64,000 bases of DNA from Psychrosphaera saromensis. Its GTDB lineage: Bacteria; Pseudomonadota; Gammaproteobacteria; Enterobacterales; Alteromonadaceae. This document shows, one piece after another, positions 7,691-18,538 of the stretch (positions are counted from its first letter, which is position 1; every line of letters starts with the position of its first letter). Both the position numbers and the translations under genes were made by a program. The notes below the pieces were generated by a model, which saw nothing but the letters and a program-made list of their open reading frames with translations, was not told the origin of the DNA and did no database searches. The stretch lies in NCBI RefSeq assembly GCF_002954545.1, contig NZ_MSCH01000003.1, positions 2,147,991 to 2,211,990 on the forward strand. The letters are read 5' to 3'.

Positions 7691-9301
7691 CTATGTTCTT
7701 GTCACATCAACAAATAATTTTAATGACTGACCTGGTCTAATATATTTTTTTAAATCCAGTTGATTCCATTTCGCTATGTCGACAACACTTACTTTAAATT
7801 TCTGAGCAATTCTAGCTAACGAGTCACCATTTCTTACTTTGTAAGTAATAGCACGCATGATTGCACTGGTAGATTGATGCTTAGATACTTGATCTTTCCA
7901 AATAACTAATTCTTGACCAAGTTTTATAGGATCGGTTGGCGCAATGCCATTCCATTTAGCTAAGCTGCGAATATTTACATCGTATTCACGGCTAATATCC
8001 CACATATTATCGCCAGATTTTACTGTGTGTTTTAACTTATTAGCACCACGTTTCTTGTTTTGTGTTTTTGTTAAACGGTTATCAGCGGTTAAGCTGTATT
8101 CAGTTAATGATTTAGACGATGTAGGAATTAACAACGCTTGGTTGATATTAATTATATTGCCTTTAATATCATTAACATCAATTAGCACACTTAATGACGT
8201 ATTAAACTTATCTGCAATGCCACCTAAGGTATCGCCAGACTGAACAAGATAACGTTTCCATGACATACGTTCTTCTTTTGGTAACTCAGCTAAGTTCTGT
8301 TTAAATATTTCTACTTTCTCAACTGGCACTACAAATTTGTGTGGTCCTTTAGGATCCGTTGCCCATTGATTGTAACCAGGGTTTAGTCTGTGTAATTCGT
8401 TTACTTTTAATTCAGCAAGTTTTGCTGCCTTTGCTAAGTCAATTTGGCTTTTAGCATCAACAACTTGAATGTGTTGTTGGTTTTTAATTGGCGTCCAGCT
8501 GATTGCAAACTCTTCATGACGTTTTAATAAGTCAGCTAAGGCTAATAATTTTGGAACATAACTAGACGTTTCTTTTGGTAAATCTAAAGACCAAAAGTCG
8601 GTAGGTAAATGTTTCTTACGATTACGTTTAATTGCGCGCATCACTCGGCCTTCACCAGAGTTATAAGCTGCAATTGCATTTAACCAGTCACCATCTAAGG
8701 TTTTGTGTAAAAAAGATAAGTAATCTAACGCGGCTTTTGTAGCAGCTACAACGTCACGACGTCCGTCGTACCACCAAGATTGTTTTAATTTGAAGCGATT
8801 CCCTGTACCAGGAATAAATTGCCATAAACCTGAAGCTCGCCCATGTGAATAAGCAAATGGGTCAAATGCACTTTCAACAATTGGTAATAAAGCTAATTCA
8901 ATCGGCATTTGGCGTTTTTCTATTTCTTCAACAATGAAGTATAAAAACGGTTCAGCACGAGCAGAAATACGTTTGAAATAATTAGGGTGTTTTGCATACC
9001 AGTTTCGCTCAGTAACAACTGGACGATTTTGTGGGATATCAATATTTAATTGGCTTTCGATTCGTTTCCAAACATCATCAAATTCGATGTTGTTTGCTTC
9101 TAACTCTTGTTCTTCGCTAAGAGCTGACAAGGTTAAGGCATCAACGACATCTTCAGGAGCCGCAACATTAGCTGGCTCTGATGAGTTTAAAGAGGCTTGA
9201 GATGATTCTGAGTTGGACGAACCTATCGTATTACAGCCAGATAAAACGGCTAATAAAGAAAGGTTAACTATTGTTTTTGCAGCAAATTTATTTTTTATCA
9301 T
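7691..9301 (-). CDS. mltD: Membrane-bound lytic murein transglycosylase D
   Basis: A 536-residue lipoprotein that cleaves peptidoglycan glycan strands to anhydro-muropeptides. It has a lipobox (LSGC, about residue 23), an SLT domain with catalytic Glu in PIVESAFDPFA and the SGLWQFIPGTG motif, then three C-terminal LysM peptidoglycan-binding repeats (starting RYLVQSGDTL, KHTVKSGDNM, TYKVRNGDSL). I prefer ATG 9301 over the TTG 15 bp upstream because it gives a normal lipoprotein signal. In E. coli mltD also lies next to gloB, and gloB follows immediately upstream here, which supports the assignment. Three LysM repeats is within the range for the family. Confidence 0.95.
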   Translation of the reverse strand: MIKNKFAAKTIVNLSLLAVLSGCNTIGSSNSESSQASLNSSEPANVAAPEDVVDALTLSALSEEQELEANNIEFDDVWKRIESQLNIDIPQNRPVVTERNWYAKHPNYFKRISARAEPFLYFIVEEIEKRQMPIELALLPIVESAFDPFAYSHGRASGLWQFIPGTGNRFKLKQSWWYDGRRDVVAATKAALDYLSFLHKTLDGDWLNAIAAYNSGEGRVMRAIKRNRKKHLPTDFWSLDLPKETSSYVPKLLALADLLKRHEEFAISWTPIKNQQHIQVVDAKSQIDLAKAAKLAELKVNELHRLNPGYNQWATDPKGPHKFVVPVEKVEIFKQNLAELPKEERMSWKRYLVQSGDTLGGIADKFNTSLSVLIDVNDIKGNIININQALLIPTSSKSLTEYSLTADNRLTKTQNKKRGANKLKHTVKSGDNMWDISREYDVNIRSLAKWNGIAPTDPIKLGQELVIWKDQVSKHQSTSAIMRAITYKVRNGDSLARIAQKFKVSVVDIAKWNQLDLKKYIRPGQSLKLFVDVTRT

Positions 9302-9429
9302 ATATACACAAATCAATGTAAGTAAAAGGGTGACTCAATAGGTTTTAATAAACACGTGAAAACCTTGAGCCATAAAGACCTAGAGATAGTAACTTAATAA
9401 TTTCATAATGGCTACGATTGTGATTCGAT

Positions 9430-10203
9430 TTAAAATTGGTCTTTCCATTTTCTTAAATAAGTAAAACAATCTGAATCTGATATCGGCAATATTAGATTAA
9501 ACTTTTGGCTTATTGCTTTTTTTATCTCAGGGTCATTGCTACGTAGAAAAGGATTGATCTTTAATTGCGTTGACAGAGATGTTGGTATCGTCGGTTTGTT
9601 GTCTTTAATTAGCGCTTTGGTGGCTTCATTATATTCAACTAAGTCTTGGTTGGTTTTATCTACTGTTAGTGCAAATTTGATATTGGCTGATGTGTATTCA
9701 TGAGCACAGTAAATGTTAGTATTTTCATCAAGCTGACTAATGCGAGTGAGTGAGTTATACATTTGCTCTGGACTACCTTCAAATAAACGGCCACATCCGG
9801 CTGAAAATAATGTATCTCCTACGAAGATATTGTCCTGATCAAAATAACAAATATGATCAATCGTATGACCAGGTACTTCCATGGTTGTTAGCTTGATGCC
9901 TAGTTGTGGTAAAACAATTTGGTCATTGTCTTTACAAGACTTAGTTACCATAGGAAAACGTGATGTGCTTGGCCCATATACGTTAACATTGGCGTAGGTG
10001 TTTAATAATGTATTTACACCCCCAATATGATCAGAATGATGATGGGTAAGCAAAATATCCGTTAATGTGTAATTATGTTTCTGTAAGAACTCGATAACGG
10101 GTGTTGCATCACCTGGGTCTACGATGGCACAGTGACCGTCTTTATTTACTAATGCCCAAAGGTAATTATCAGAAAATGCTGGAATAGCGAAAACTTGATA
10201 CAT
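9430..10203 (-). CDS. gloB: Hydroxyacylglutathione hydrolase (glyoxalase II)
   Basis: A 257-residue metallo-beta-lactamase-fold enzyme that hydrolyses S-D-lactoylglutathione to lactate and glutathione in methylglyoxal detoxification. The metal-binding motif THHHSDHIGG is at residues 53-62, with a further His in VPGHTIDHI and the Asp in FVGDTLFSAGCGRLFEG. The length matches bacterial GloB. It is divergent from the YafS-like methyltransferase gene and next to mltD, the same neighbourhood as in Enterobacteriaceae. Confidence 0.95.
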   Translation of the reverse strand: MYQVFAIPAFSDNYLWALVNKDGHCAIVDPGDATPVIEFLQKHNYTLTDILLTHHHSDHIGGVNTLLNTYANVNVYGPSTSRFPMVTKSCKDNDQIVLPQLGIKLTTMEVPGHTIDHICYFDQDNIFVGDTLFSAGCGRLFEGSPEQMYNSLTRISQLDENTNIYCAHEYTSANIKFALTVDKTNQDLVEYNEATKALIKDNKPTIPTSLSTQLKINPFLRSNDPEIKKAISQKFNLILPISDSDCFTYLRKWKDQF

Positions 10204-10278
10204 AAAAATGCCTATACTTAAGTGATTATATTGCTGGCGTTATCGTTAATATTTTATTGTTTATAGTGAGTACGTATA

Positions 10279-11103
10279 ATGAAATCCGCATTAACTTACA
10301 CTGGAATTGAGTCGCTATCTCACTGGAGTCAAATCCTCACTGGTGACGAATTAAAACACATTCAGAATCAGATAATAAGCCATCGGCTTAAATTAAGTTT
10401 TGGTCACCACTTAATAAAATTAGGCCACTTAAGTAGTGCGCTAGATACCAGTTCTTGTTTGATCAAACACCAAGTGAATGTTGCTCCTAGTCCTGCCGTT
10501 TTAGATCTTAATATCGCAAACACAAATAAAGCAGACGCCAATCCAATAAACCTATTTAGTGAATTTGACGAATTAGCGTTGGCAACTAACTCAGTTGATT
10601 TGGTTTTAATGAATCACGAACTGGAGTTTTCTAACGATCCGCACCAAGTATTAAGAGAAGTGCACAGAGTATTAATGCCGGGTGGTGATTTGGTGTTATC
10701 GGTATTTAATCCTTTTTCTTTGTTTATGTTATCTAAGATATGGCCATTTAAAACTAAGTCTTCTTTGTGGCAAGCGCGGATGTTCTCGATAGGTCGAATA
10801 AAAGATTGGCTAGATTTATTAGGCTTTGAAATTATTGAGCAAGAATATTGTTGCTATTCGACGCTCTTCTTAAAAAATAAAGAGCTAAATAAGGAAGCCG
10901 CTAATAAAAGCTTTAGTAACTGGCTGCAACTCGGCTTTAAAAAGTATCTGCCTAAATTCGGTAGTGTATGCATTATTACCGCTAAAAAAAGAGAGTGGCC
11001 ATTAACGCCAATTCGTTCCAGAAACAGCTTTAAATCGGCGTTTCAACCTGCCGTGTCAAGAGCTTCATCTCAGTCAGCTAAAGTGAAAAACTCAGACAAC
11101 TGA
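10279..11103 (+). CDS. YafS-like class I SAM-dependent methyltransferase
   Basis: A 274-residue predicted cytoplasmic methyltransferase. The region around residues 100-150 (SVDLVLMNHELEFSNDPHQVLREVHRVLMPGGDLVLSVFNP) is the post-I/motif II-III part of a Methyltransf_11 domain. The glycine-rich SAM-binding motif I that should precede it is weak or absent (AVLDLNIANT). Position opposite gloB corresponds to yafS of E. coli, but rnhA and dnaQ, which usually follow, are missing here. Substrate unknown. The C-terminal tail (after residue 235) is basic and probably disordered. Confidence 0.75.
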   Translation: MKSALTYTGIESLSHWSQILTGDELKHIQNQIISHRLKLSFGHHLIKLGHLSSALDTSSCLIKHQVNVAPSPAVLDLNIANTNKADANPINLFSEFDELALATNSVDLVLMNHELEFSNDPHQVLREVHRVLMPGGDLVLSVFNPFSLFMLSKIWPFKTKSSLWQARMFSIGRIKDWLDLLGFEIIEQEYCCYSTLFLKNKELNKEAANKSFSNWLQLGFKKYLPKFGSVCIITAKKREWPLTPIRSRNSFKSAFQPAVSRASSQSAKVKNSDN

Positions 11104-11179
11104 AATAAATCATGACAGTTACATAAGTAAACGCTAATATACATAAATCGTAGAATAACTTTAATGTAACGAGACCACT

Positions 11180-11929
11180 TTGTCTGAACTCACCATTATA
11201 AGCGCTATCATTATTGGCTTGTCCCTTGGGATATTTGGCTCGGGCGGGGCGATCTTAACGTTACCTACTTTAATTTACCTACTCGGTTATGACGAGAAAG
11301 TGGCGGTTATAGGCTCTTTGTTTATTGTTGCTATTATTTCGTTTTTTACCGCAATTCCTCAAATACTTAACAATGGCGTTAGTAAAGTCCATTTAATTTA
11401 CTTTGCTTTACCTGGTTTGCTAGGCAGCTATGTTGGCGCTTATTATGGTTCTCAAGCTGCACCAATTGTGCAAATGGCGGTTTTTGTTGGCCTGATGTTT
11501 ATTGCAGCTATTAAAATGTTAACCATGAAGGATGACATGTCAGGTGATGCCGTGAGTAATCTAATACTTATAGTGATTGGATTAGCGGTTGGTTTTGTAA
11601 CTGGTTTTATTGGTGTAGGTGGTGGTTTCTTAATTGTACCTGCACTAGTTTTATTGTCTAAGTTGCCAATCAATAAAGCCATTTCTACCAGTGTCATTAT
11701 TATATTTCTACAATCAAGTATCGGTTTATTTTCCTACCACCAACATTCAATGGCTTTATTCAGCGAAATTGAATGGTCTATATTAGTTGTTATCGCTTTA
11801 GTCGGTATTGTGGGTTCTTATTTTGGGCTTTGGTTAAAGCAGTTTATAAACCAAGCTTTGTTAACACGGTTGTTTGGTTTGTTTTTGATTTTAATGGCAA
11901 GCTTTATCTTAATAGATAAAGTGTTTTAG
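11180..11929 (+). CDS. TSUP-family (TauE/SafE) membrane permease
   Basis: A 249-residue inner-membrane protein with about eight hydrophobic segments. It shows the two family repeats, each opening with a glycine-rich helix: GLSLGIFGSGGAILTLPTLIYLLG near the start and GLAVGFVTGFIGVGGGFLIVPALV near residue 140. TSUP proteins transport sulfite, sulfoacetate or related anions. The start is TTG 11180, with a weak GAGA ribosome site. It is followed after 78 bp by a rhodanese gene; TSUP plus rhodanese pairs are common in sulfur handling, which suggests export or uptake of an oxidised sulfur species. The exact substrate is not known. Confidence 0.9.
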   Translation: MSELTIISAIIIGLSLGIFGSGGAILTLPTLIYLLGYDEKVAVIGSLFIVAIISFFTAIPQILNNGVSKVHLIYFALPGLLGSYVGAYYGSQAAPIVQMAVFVGLMFIAAIKMLTMKDDMSGDAVSNLILIVIGLAVGFVTGFIGVGGGFLIVPALVLLSKLPINKAISTSVIIIFLQSSIGLFSYHQHSMALFSEIEWSILVVIALVGIVGSYFGLWLKQFINQALLTRLFGLFLILMASFILIDKVF

Positions 11930-12007
11930 CCACTGTAATTATTAATAAGCTGGATATGATATTTCAACAAAAAATAGTATTTTTATCAAGAATAAAAAGA
12001 GGTTCAA

Positions 12008-12391
12008 ATGATCAAGTCAGCTGCACAGTTAGTTCAAGAAATGAAAGATACGATTAAAGAAGTTTCCGTTGAAGAATTAGCGGCTCATTTAGCCAATAAC
12101 ATAGTACTGATAGATGTTAGAGAGTCAGAAGAATTTAGCAGCGGTCACATTCCAGGTTCAGTTAACTTTCCCCGTGGTGTATTGGAAATGAAGTTGCAAA
12201 TGCACCCAGAGTTTAAAGATGCGGAATCTCCGCTGGATGAAATGAACAAGCTAGATATGTATGTTATTTGTCGCTCTGGAGCTCGTTCTGCTTTGGCCAC
12301 TGAGTCGTTACAAAAAATGGGGTTCACTAATGTGTTCTCGGTTGCTGGCGGCATGATGGAGTGGACTGAAAAAGGCTTTCATACTAAATAA
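12008..12391 (+). CDS. Rhodanese-like domain protein
   Basis: A 127-residue single-domain rhodanese without a signal peptide. It contains the family motifs LIDVRESEEFSSGHIPGSVNFPRG and the active-site loop CRSGARS (Cys near residue 89), followed by VAGGMMEWT. The loop with Cys predicts sulfur-carrier or thiosulfate sulfurtransferase activity. AAGAGG immediately upstream of ATG 12008 is a good ribosome site. It follows the TSUP permease in the same direction, so a joint role in sulfur metabolism is likely but inferred. Confidence 0.9.
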   Translation: MIKSAAQLVQEMKDTIKEVSVEELAAHLANNIVLIDVRESEEFSSGHIPGSVNFPRGVLEMKLQMHPEFKDAESPLDEMNKLDMYVICRSGARSALATESLQKMGFTNVFSVAGGMMEWTEKGFHTK

Positions 12392-12448
12392 GCTAATTTG
12401 ATAGCAAACGATAAAATAAAACTAGGCTAAAAATTTCAGTTAAAGGGG

Positions 12449-12886
12449 TTAGTTAACGTATTTAGTTAGAACCACTTTGCCTTGTTGGATAAATTTCGTT
12501 AAATATTGTGATTGCTCTGGAGCTTCACAAATATTAAAACCAACACTCAAATACAGAGGCAGTAAAGCAGGCTCACAGATAGTGGTTAAGTTCGTTGTGG
12601 TGTTTTGTAATACATAGCGCAGTAGTTGTGATGCAAGCTTGTTATTTCTGTATTCAGGTGCGACAAACAAACTACGTAATAAATGTAGTTCGCCTTTGTC
12701 CGTTGTTAAATTTCTGATAAATACAGCTGCGACAATCGGGGATAGTTCACTTGGCTTTTTGTTATCTTGAACTGTGAATATATTGTCTAGCTTATGACAA
12801 CTTACATTCTGATTGTGGGTTTTATAAAAATGATTAACTTGTTTTTGTTTTGGCTGTTGCCAAGGTTCAATTTGTAGTTGAGTCAT
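12449..12886 (-). CDS. GNAT-family N-acetyltransferase
   Basis: A 145-residue small acetyltransferase. The acetyl-CoA-binding motif A is visible as LLRSLFVAPEYRNNKLASQLLRYVL (about residues 83-107), where RNNKLAS stands for the usual R/QxxGxG/A loop with its glycines replaced. The acceptor substrate cannot be predicted. The gene is convergent with the rhodanese gene, with a short gap and no obvious terminator between them. Confidence 0.75.
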   Translation of the reverse strand: MTQLQIEPWQQPKQKQVNHFYKTHNQNVSCHKLDNIFTVQDNKKPSELSPIVAAVFIRNLTTDKGELHLLRSLFVAPEYRNNKLASQLLRYVLQNTTTNLTTICEPALLPLYLSVGFNICEAPEQSQYLTKFIQQGKVVLTKYVN

Positions 12887-12947
12887 GTTTGAGATTTAGT
12901 GTTGGTTGACGTTACTGTATGTCATCGTAATAAAAGTGTTAAAGCTA

Positions 12948-12975
12948 AAAAGCAGGCTAGGCCTGCTTTTTTTAA
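12948..12975. terminator. Rho-independent terminator
   Basis: Stem AGCAGGC / GCCTGCT with a 3-nt loop, A-tract before and T-tract after. It sits between the GNAT gene start and the end of the next minus-strand gene, so it terminates the latter. Confidence 0.85.
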
Positions 12976-13016
12976 TTTAATGTTCATTCATCACTGATTT
13001 TATATGAAGAAAAATT

Positions 13017-13766
13017 TTACCATTTTTTCTTCGGTGCAAATAAAGCATCTAAATTATCACCATCTTCATCAGTCTCAATTTTTGCTGATTTACTCGCCTT
13101 CATCTGGTTAGATATTTCGGCTAATATTGTAGTGGCTTTTGCTTTTGTTGCGGTAATGTAATCGCTAGTATTGGTTTGAGCATTTAAGGTGGCTAAGGCT
13201 TTTTCATAATATTGACGTGCTGAACCGACCATACCATTTGCTTTTGCTTTATTGCCTCTACGCATTTGCGATTCTACGTTAATTCTTAACTGTAGCTGTT
13301 CAATCTTTTTATCTTCTTCCATAAACGCAGGGGCGGTTAAGTTACCTTTACTGTGTTCAGATCTTAAAATAACACGATACTTTTTAATCCCTTGAATTAA
13401 GGTAATTAATGGTTTTTCACTTTCAGGAATTTTTAAGGTATCAGCATCTAGAATACGGAAGTCACACGCTTCTATTTTACCTGTGCAGTCTTTAATACGT
13501 GCATGCACATCTTTGTTACCTGGTGTGGTTGAATTCATTTTCTTTAAGGCATACAAAACACGACGGTGTAATATGATAAATCCATTTCTGGTGATAGGAA
13601 CATTAGCATCATTGGCAATAATGAGTTCAGTATCTTCTACAATGGTTTTATATTTTGACATTTCTAGGCGTCTTTCAGCATCTTGTTTTTCTTTTTGTTG
13701 CTGTAATAGATTTGCTATTACGGCAATGATCACAAGACCGATAATTAACGCGATGATAATCGCCAT
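13017..13766 (-). CDS. Membrane-anchored protein of unknown function
   Basis: A 249-residue protein with one N-terminal transmembrane helix (MAIIIALIIGLVIIAVIANLL), then a charged linker (QQQKEKQDAERR) and a soluble helical domain. The section NKAKANGMVGSARQYYEKALATLNAQ, near residue 180, resembles a TPR-like helical hairpin. No catalytic motif is apparent. The domain probably faces the cytoplasm, given the charged residues right after the helix. It is followed (upstream on this strand) by the small histidine kinase gene with a 98-bp gap in the same direction. A functional link is possible but not shown. Confidence 0.6.
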   Translation of the reverse strand: MAIIIALIIGLVIIAVIANLLQQQKEKQDAERRLEMSKYKTIVEDTELIIANDANVPITRNGFIILHRRVLYALKKMNSTTPGNKDVHARIKDCTGKIEACDFRILDADTLKIPESEKPLITLIQGIKKYRVILRSEHSKGNLTAPAFMEEDKKIEQLQLRINVESQMRRGNKAKANGMVGSARQYYEKALATLNAQTNTSDYITATKAKATTILAEISNQMKASKSAKIETDEDGDNLDALFAPKKKW

Positions 13767-13864
13767 TTGTTACTCCAATAAATACAGATAAGTTGACTCT
13801 AATAACGGCTACTAAAAATCAAAGAAATTCACTAACTTCAATAATAGTAAACAAATTATAGTGA

Positions 13865-14551
13865 TTAGGGTAGTACTAAAGTGAATATGCTTCCATTAAG
13901 TGAACCACCATTTTCTAATTTAATACTGCCGTAGACACCATCTTGTTCATGTGCTGCTGCAATAAGTTGTGCAAAATAAAGACCAAGTCCGGTGCGACTG
14001 ATGTTTAACTCTATATCTTGTGGCGACGAAATAGCCGACTGCAACATATGTTCAGGGTAACCATTACCATCATCAGCAATTGTGACGTGAAGCTGGTCAT
14101 TGAGTGTTTTGGCACTGACCACAATAGAGCTATTACAATAACGCATGGCATTAACAAAGATATCATTGAGCAAGTTAGACACTAAGTCTTGGTCAAAATA
14201 CCAAGACAACTCGTCTTCAATATCAAACGTAACAGAGAGGGATTTGTTATTTATATAAAGGCTATTTTGGGCAACAAGTTCTTCAAGGGTTTCATCTAAG
14301 TAATAGCTATCGACGTTAAGAGGCAAAACATCTTTTTCTGCTCGGTACATAGCTAACATTTGTAACAAGTTGGTATTTATTCTTGAGGCTTCGTAATGAA
14401 TGCTGGCCAATTCTTCAGCTTCATCCATATTATTTAATCGCATTTTTTCGCTTAGCTGATCAATAAGTTGAATTAATAAACATAAACCGTTTTTCATATC
14501 GTGAGCCGATGATGCAAGCACAGTTGCAAAATCAATGACAGGACGTTCCAT
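13865..14551 (-). CDS. Small soluble sensor histidine kinase
   Basis: A 228-residue protein without transmembrane or input domain. It has an H-box-like segment SSAHDMKNGLCLL (His near residue 17), an N-box (NDIFVNAMRYCNSS), G1 box DDGNGYP and G2 box GTGLGLYFAQ (written TGLGLYF), so the ATP-binding domain is intact. Lack of a sensor suggests that it takes its signal from a partner or works in a phosphorelay. No response regulator is adjacent; the closest in the window is the HD-GYP regulator at 22 kb. It is divergent from cysB. Confidence 0.75.
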   Translation of the reverse strand: MERPVIDFATVLASSAHDMKNGLCLLIQLIDQLSEKMRLNNMDEAEELASIHYEASRINTNLLQMLAMYRAEKDVLPLNVDSYYLDETLEELVAQNSLYINNKSLSVTFDIEDELSWYFDQDLVSNLLNDIFVNAMRYCNSSIVVSAKTLNDQLHVTIADDGNGYPEHMLQSAISSPQDIELNISRTGLGLYFAQLIAAAHEQDGVYGSIKLENGGSLNGSIFTLVLP

Positions 14552-14701
14552 TTATAATGAGCCTATTTATCAGTAAGTAATGATTCATGTTATCGCTAAA
14601 CTAGAAAAGGAAAAACTATTTATGCTTTATTTGGCCTTTTATTAGACTATTTATGCTTTTTTTGACTAATTTAAAAACTATTTTAAAATTTTATGGAATA
14701 A

Positions 14702-15730
<1,029 letters not shown>

Positions 15731-15815
15731 TAACGGGCAGTTAATGTTTATAAAACATAGACTAAATTGCTAAAGCGATAGCACGAAATAAATAGCGCTA
15801 GGTGAATAGCACATT

Positions 15816-15858
15816 AAAAACCTCAGTTAATAGATAAATATTAATTGAGGTTTTTTTT
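15816..15858. terminator. Terminator downstream of cysB
   Basis: Stem CCTCAGTTAAT / ATTAATTGAGG (one G-U pair) followed by eight T. It ends the cysB transcript. Confidence 0.85.
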
Positions 15859-15866
15859 ATGGGCAT

Positions 15867-15896
15867 AAAAAATCCGTCACATTGGACGGATTTTTT
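15867..15896. terminator. Terminator downstream of prs (bidirectional)
   Basis: Stem AAAATCCGTC / GACGGATTTT with a 6-nt loop and A/T tracts on both sides. It lies 124 bp beyond the prs stop codon and can also back up the cysB terminator. Confidence 0.8.
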
Positions 15897-16019
15897 GTAT
15901 CTCAATTGAATATTACTTTTACCATCTTTACTGTTCACGACTTATTGTGAACACTCTTGTAGTAAAGACGGTTTCTAGCAATTTTTTTACTAGAGAGTTC
16001 TTTTGCTAAAGAATTCTTA

Positions 16020-16976
16020 TTACTGGTCAAACATCGCTGAGATAGATTCTTCGTTACTTAAACGACGAATTGCTTCAGCTAGCATATTACCTAACGTTAA
16101 TTGGCGCACGTTAGGTAATGCTGCAATGTCTGGATTCAATGGAATTGAGTCGGTAACGATAACTTCATCAATCACTGAGTTTTTAAGATTCTCAACTGCA
16201 TTGCCAGAGAATATTGGGTGAGTTGCATAAGCAAATACACGTTTAGCACCATGTTGTTTAAGTGCTTCAGCGGCTTTACATAACGTGCCACCAGTGTCGA
16301 TCATATCGTCAACAATGATACAATCACGACCTTCAATATCACCAATAATATGCATAACCTGAGCTACATTAGCTTGAGGACGACGTTTGTCGATTATCGC
16401 TAAGTCTTTATCGTCTAATAATTTAGCGATAGCTCGAGCTCTTACTACACCACCAATATCTGGTGATACAACAACAACGTCATCAGCAAGGTCAAAGCCT
16501 TGGCTTCGCATGTCTTCAACTAAAATTGGGCTGCCAAATACATTATCTACCGGAACATCAAAGAAACCTTGAATTTGCTCGGCATGTAAATCAACAGTCA
16601 ATACGCGGTCAACACCAACGCTTGATAAGAAGTCTGCAACAACCTTTGCAGTAATAGGAACACGAGCAGAACGTACACGACGATCTTGTCTAGCGTAACC
16701 AAAGTATGGAATAACCGCTGTGATTCTACCAGCGGATGCTCTACGTAATGCGTCAACCATAACAATCAATTCCATTAGATTGTCATTGCAGGGAGCACAG
16801 GTAGATTGAATAATAAATACGTCAGAGCCACGAACGTTATCATTAATTTGGACACTTATTTCACCGTCGCTAAAACGGCCAACAGTTGCATTTCCAAGTT
16901 TTAAATCAAGACGATTGCAGACGATTTCAGCAAGTTCTGGGGTAGCGTTTCCAGCGAAGAGCTTTATATCAGGCAC
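16020..16976 (-). CDS. prs: Ribose-phosphate pyrophosphokinase
   Basis: A 318-residue cytoplasmic enzyme that makes PRPP from ribose 5-phosphate and ATP for nucleotide, His and Trp synthesis. Signature elements: [16 protein letters not shown] start, [12 protein letters not shown], the ATP-binding [10 protein letters not shown] (flexible loop region), and the PRPP-binding loop [16 protein letters not shown] near residue 220. It lies 60 bp downstream of ispE, so lolB-ispE-prs form the operon seen widely in gammaproteobacteria. Confidence 0.97.
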   Translation of the reverse strand: MPDIKLFAGNATPELAEIVCNRLDLKLGNATVGRFSDGEISVQINDNVRGSDVFIIQSTCAPCNDNLMELIVMVDALRRASAGRITAVIPYFGYARQDRRVRSARVPITAKVVADFLSSVGVDRVLTVDLHAEQIQGFFDVPVDNVFGSPILVEDMRSQGFDLADDVVVVSPDIGGVVRARAIAKLLDDKDLAIIDKRRPQANVAQVMHIIGDIEGRDCIIVDDMIDTGGTLCKAAEALKQHGAKRVFAYATHPIFSGNAVENLKNSVIDEVIVTDSIPLNPDIAALPNVRQLTLGNMLAEAIRRLSNEESISAMFDQ

Positions 16977-17036
16977 AGAGTTATCCTATAGCTTCGTTAA
17001 GTGTGAGAAATAAAAGAGCACAAATGGCCAATATTT

Positions 17037-17936
17037 CTAGTTTAGTTGCTCACGTAGTTGTTGATGTGTGATAGAAATATTACAACCTTTTGCAATAAAA
17101 CCAGACAGATCCGCAGGCAACATAGTAAAAATTGTTTCGGCTTCTTGTTGATTTTCAAACACTGAAAATACACAAGCACCAGTACCAGTTAATCTGGCAG
17201 GGGCGTATTCTAACAACCAGTCCAATGCTTTGGCAACGGCTGGATAGTTTTTATAGACTAAAGTTTCAAAATCATTTTTATGATTTGGGGATAAACCTGT
17301 GTAATTTAGCTCACTTAAGTCTATTTTCGTGGTATTTCGTGGCAGTTCATCACTGTTAAATAAAAGTGCAGTATTCACATGCGCATCGGGTGTTAATACC
17401 AAATACCACTTTTCTTCGATAGGGTAATCAAATAACTTTTCGCCAACCCCTTCGGCAATTGACGATTTACCTCGAATAAAAATAGGCACGTCTGCGCCTA
17501 AATCTTTACCTATGCTTTCTAACGTTTCAGCCGGAAGATGTAATTGCCACAACTGATTTAATGCTAATAAGGTTGTAGCTGCATTAGAAGAGCCCCCACC
17601 AACACCGCCTCCCATAGGTAATACTTTCTGTAAGTTGATACTTACACCATAGTGTTTATGTTCTACGGTTAAAAAGGGCGTTAATGCATTTACCGCTTTA
17701 ATAATTAGATTTTGCTCAGAGATCAACTCTGGCAAATTACAGTCTAAGGTCACTTTGCCATTGTCGGTTAGTTGAAATGTTAGCTCGTCACCTTTATCTA
17801 AAAAATGAAATAAAGACTGTAACTCATGGTAACCATTATCCAGTCGGCCATTTATATGCAGAAACAAATTAAGCTTAGCTGGTGATGTAAGCGTTAAAGA
17901 TTTTAGCGGTATTGAGCTTGGCATAATAACTGTCAT
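17037..17936 (-). CDS. ispE: 4-diphosphocytidyl-2-C-methyl-D-erythritol kinase
   Basis: A 299-residue GHMP kinase of the MEP isoprenoid pathway. It contains SPAKLNLFLHINGRLDNGYHELQSLF at the N-terminus, the ATP-binding glycine-rich loop LPMGGGVGGGSSNAATTL (about residues 90-110), and the C-terminal ARLTGTGACVFSVF. I chose ATG 17936, where the start overlaps the lolB stop as TAATG with GGGAG upstream; a frame extending to 17954 is less likely. Coupled to lolB and followed by prs. Confidence 0.95.
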   Translation of the reverse strand: MTVIMPSSIPLKSLTLTSPAKLNLFLHINGRLDNGYHELQSLFHFLDKGDELTFQLTDNGKVTLDCNLPELISEQNLIIKAVNALTPFLTVEHKHYGVSINLQKVLPMGGGVGGGSSNAATTLLALNQLWQLHLPAETLESIGKDLGADVPIFIRGKSSIAEGVGEKLFDYPIEEKWYLVLTPDAHVNTALLFNSDELPRNTTKIDLSELNYTGLSPNHKNDFETLVYKNYPAVAKALDWLLEYAPARLTGTGACVFSVFENQQEAETIFTMLPADLSGFIAKGCNISITHQQLREQLN

Positions 17937-18538
17937 TAAAGTAAAAACTCCCAACTTGAAACCGACAGTTTTAATTTGGTATTTTTACCAGTCAAAGAGA
18001 TAGCCATAGGTAAGTGGTAAATATTCTGTTTTTGGTATTTTGAATACTTAACTTGCCACTTTTGCTGTTTATTTATTTGAACAAATTGTTTTATATTCTG
18101 ACTGCCACGAACAATATGTTTTTCAGTTCCCGTTAGCTGACCACGTACCCAAAACTCTAAATTTTCTATAGGTAGGTCTAATCCTGTTACGGTTTGTATT
18201 AACCGAGTTGGGTTTGTGTCCTGATAAACACTACCGCCAAATTCTAATGTCGATATGCCATTTTCTGTGGTTAGACTCAGAATATTGATGCCAATAAATG
18301 CATTTAAAGAGAATTGATTGGTTTCTAGGTCTTTATGCCAATAAAAATAACCTGACACATTTTCGGTGTCGGTTTTGATTAATACTTTGCCTCGAACGGT
18401 CCATGACTTAAGTTTATTAATGTCGGCCGGTAATTTGAAATCTGGATCAGATGGCTTGTTTAATAGGCCACATGACGATAAAAATGCAGCAAGTAACACG
18501 ATGATTAGCGGTTGAATTATAGTTTTTAAAGGTTTCAT
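17936..18538 (-). CDS. lolB: Outer membrane lipoprotein receptor LolB
   Basis: A 200-residue outer-membrane lipoprotein that accepts lipoproteins from LolA and inserts them in the outer membrane. It has a lipobox LSSC near residue 22, and LolB features such as WTVRGKVLIKTDTENVSGYFYWHKD and FWVRGQLTG. I chose ATG 18538; a TTG 9 bp upstream is possible. First gene of lolB-ispE-prs and divergent from hemA, the typical arrangement. Confidence 0.93.
   Translation of the reverse strand: MKPLKTIIQPLIIVLLAAFLSSCGLLNKPSDPDFKLPADINKLKSWTVRGKVLIKTDTENVSGYFYWHKDLETNQFSLNAFIGINILSLTTENGISTLEFGGSVYQDTNPTRLIQTVTGLDLPIENLEFWVRGQLTGTEKHIVRGSQNIKQFVQINKQQKWQVKYSKYQKQNIYHLPMAISLTGKNTKLKLSVSSWEFLL

Noticed and set aside
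11104-11179. Possible missing rnhA/dnaQ next to the YafS-like gene
   Set aside because: Only 76 bp here; no remnant of either gene is visible, so they are simply located elsewhere.
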